DNA of 6,205 bases. It comes from JAWPMV01 sp038527215 (GTDB lineage Bacteria; Bacteroidota; Bacteroidia; J057). The position numbers and the translations under genes are program-made. The notes below the pieces were generated by a model that did not search any database, had not been told where the DNA came from, and saw only the letters and a list, made by a program, of their open reading frames with translations. The DNA lies in the NCBI GenBank assembly GCA_038527215.1, contig JBCBGC010000214.1, positions 1 to 6,205 of the forward strand, written 5' to 3'. Of this stretch, positions 6,063-6,205 are shown piece after piece (positions within the stretch are counted from its first letter, which is position 1; each line of letters opens with the position of its first letter).

Positions 6063-6205
6063 CTAAGCAGGAGGTCTTAAGGCCTGGCTCAATGCCATCG
6101 CCACCGCATTGGCCAGGTTGAAACTGCGGACCTCTCCCAGGACGGGTATGGTCAGGCATTGCGCCTGATATTGGGCCAGAATCTCCGGAGGCAGGCCATC
6201 AGCCT
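6063..6205 (-). CDS. trmL: TrmL-like tRNA 2'-O-methyltransferase (SpoU family), C-terminal 46 residues
   Basis: The partial gene runs off the right edge, so only the C-terminus is present and no start is visible. The 46 residues include GLPPEIL, then C-LTIPVLGEVRSFNLANAVAMAL and a stop at 6065-6063. IP-x(5)-RSFNL-NAVA is the conserved last motif of SPOUT/SpoU methyltransferases, which forms part of the knotted S-adenosylmethionine site. The GLP-E-IL lead-in and the short tail after the motif best fit TrmL, which 2'-O-methylates the wobble base (C34/U34) of leucine tRNAs in the cytoplasm. Phe in RSFNL replaces the common Leu. Other SpoU members such as TrmH or RlmB share the motif, so the exact subfamily rests on little sequence. 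It reads toward the DUF1905 gene. Confidence 0.75.
   Translation of the reverse strand, partial: ADGLPPEILAQYQAQCLTIPVLGEVRSFNLANAVAMALSQALRPPA

Overview
This window looks like chromosomal DNA of a Bacteroidota bacterium, probably from the Saprospiria/Lewinella-like part of the phylum; the class is inference. The evidence is threefold. The large secreted protease ends in a type IX secretion (T9SS) C-terminal sorting domain. ClpP has the Bacteroidota-type N-terminus. Start codons lack clear Shine-Dalgarno sequences, while TAnnTTTG-like -7 boxes lie just upstream of two genes. No mobile element, CRISPR array, tRNA or rRNA is visible.

Layout, left to right. Bases 1-233 hold no credible gene. 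They contain a compact patch of direct and inverted repeats, a GC-rich hairpin, and a strong intrinsic terminator that ends the leftward clp transcript. Next, on the minus strand, come clpX (234-1472) and clpP (1524-2219), read in the order clpP-clpX from a probable promoter at about 2248-2278. The 191-bp divergent region 2220-2410 carries that promoter, two dyad-symmetric sites and a weak candidate promoter for the rightward gene. A 1036-residue secreted subtilisin-family (S8) protease fills 2411-5521 on the plus strand. It is convergent, with only 4 bp between stop codons, with a small minus-strand gene for a DUF1905/YdeI-like protein (5526-5999). The right edge cuts a minus-strand gene whose C-terminus matches the TrmL/SpoU RNA 2'-O-methyltransferase family.

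ClpP and ClpX form one ATP-dependent protease: the ClpX ring unfolds substrates and feeds them to the ClpP chamber. The S8 protein should be exported by Sec and then T9SS and act at the cell surface or outside. It shares no evident pathway with ClpXP, so their adjacency is probably incidental. The trmL-like and DUF1905 genes are co-directional but separated by 63 bp containing a perfect -7 box, so the second may have its own promoter.

I see no clear undescribed multi-gene system. The points most worth a second look are the repeat patch after clpX, the perfect 17-bp dyad upstream of the protease, and the atypical histidine box and poorly characterised middle region of the protease.
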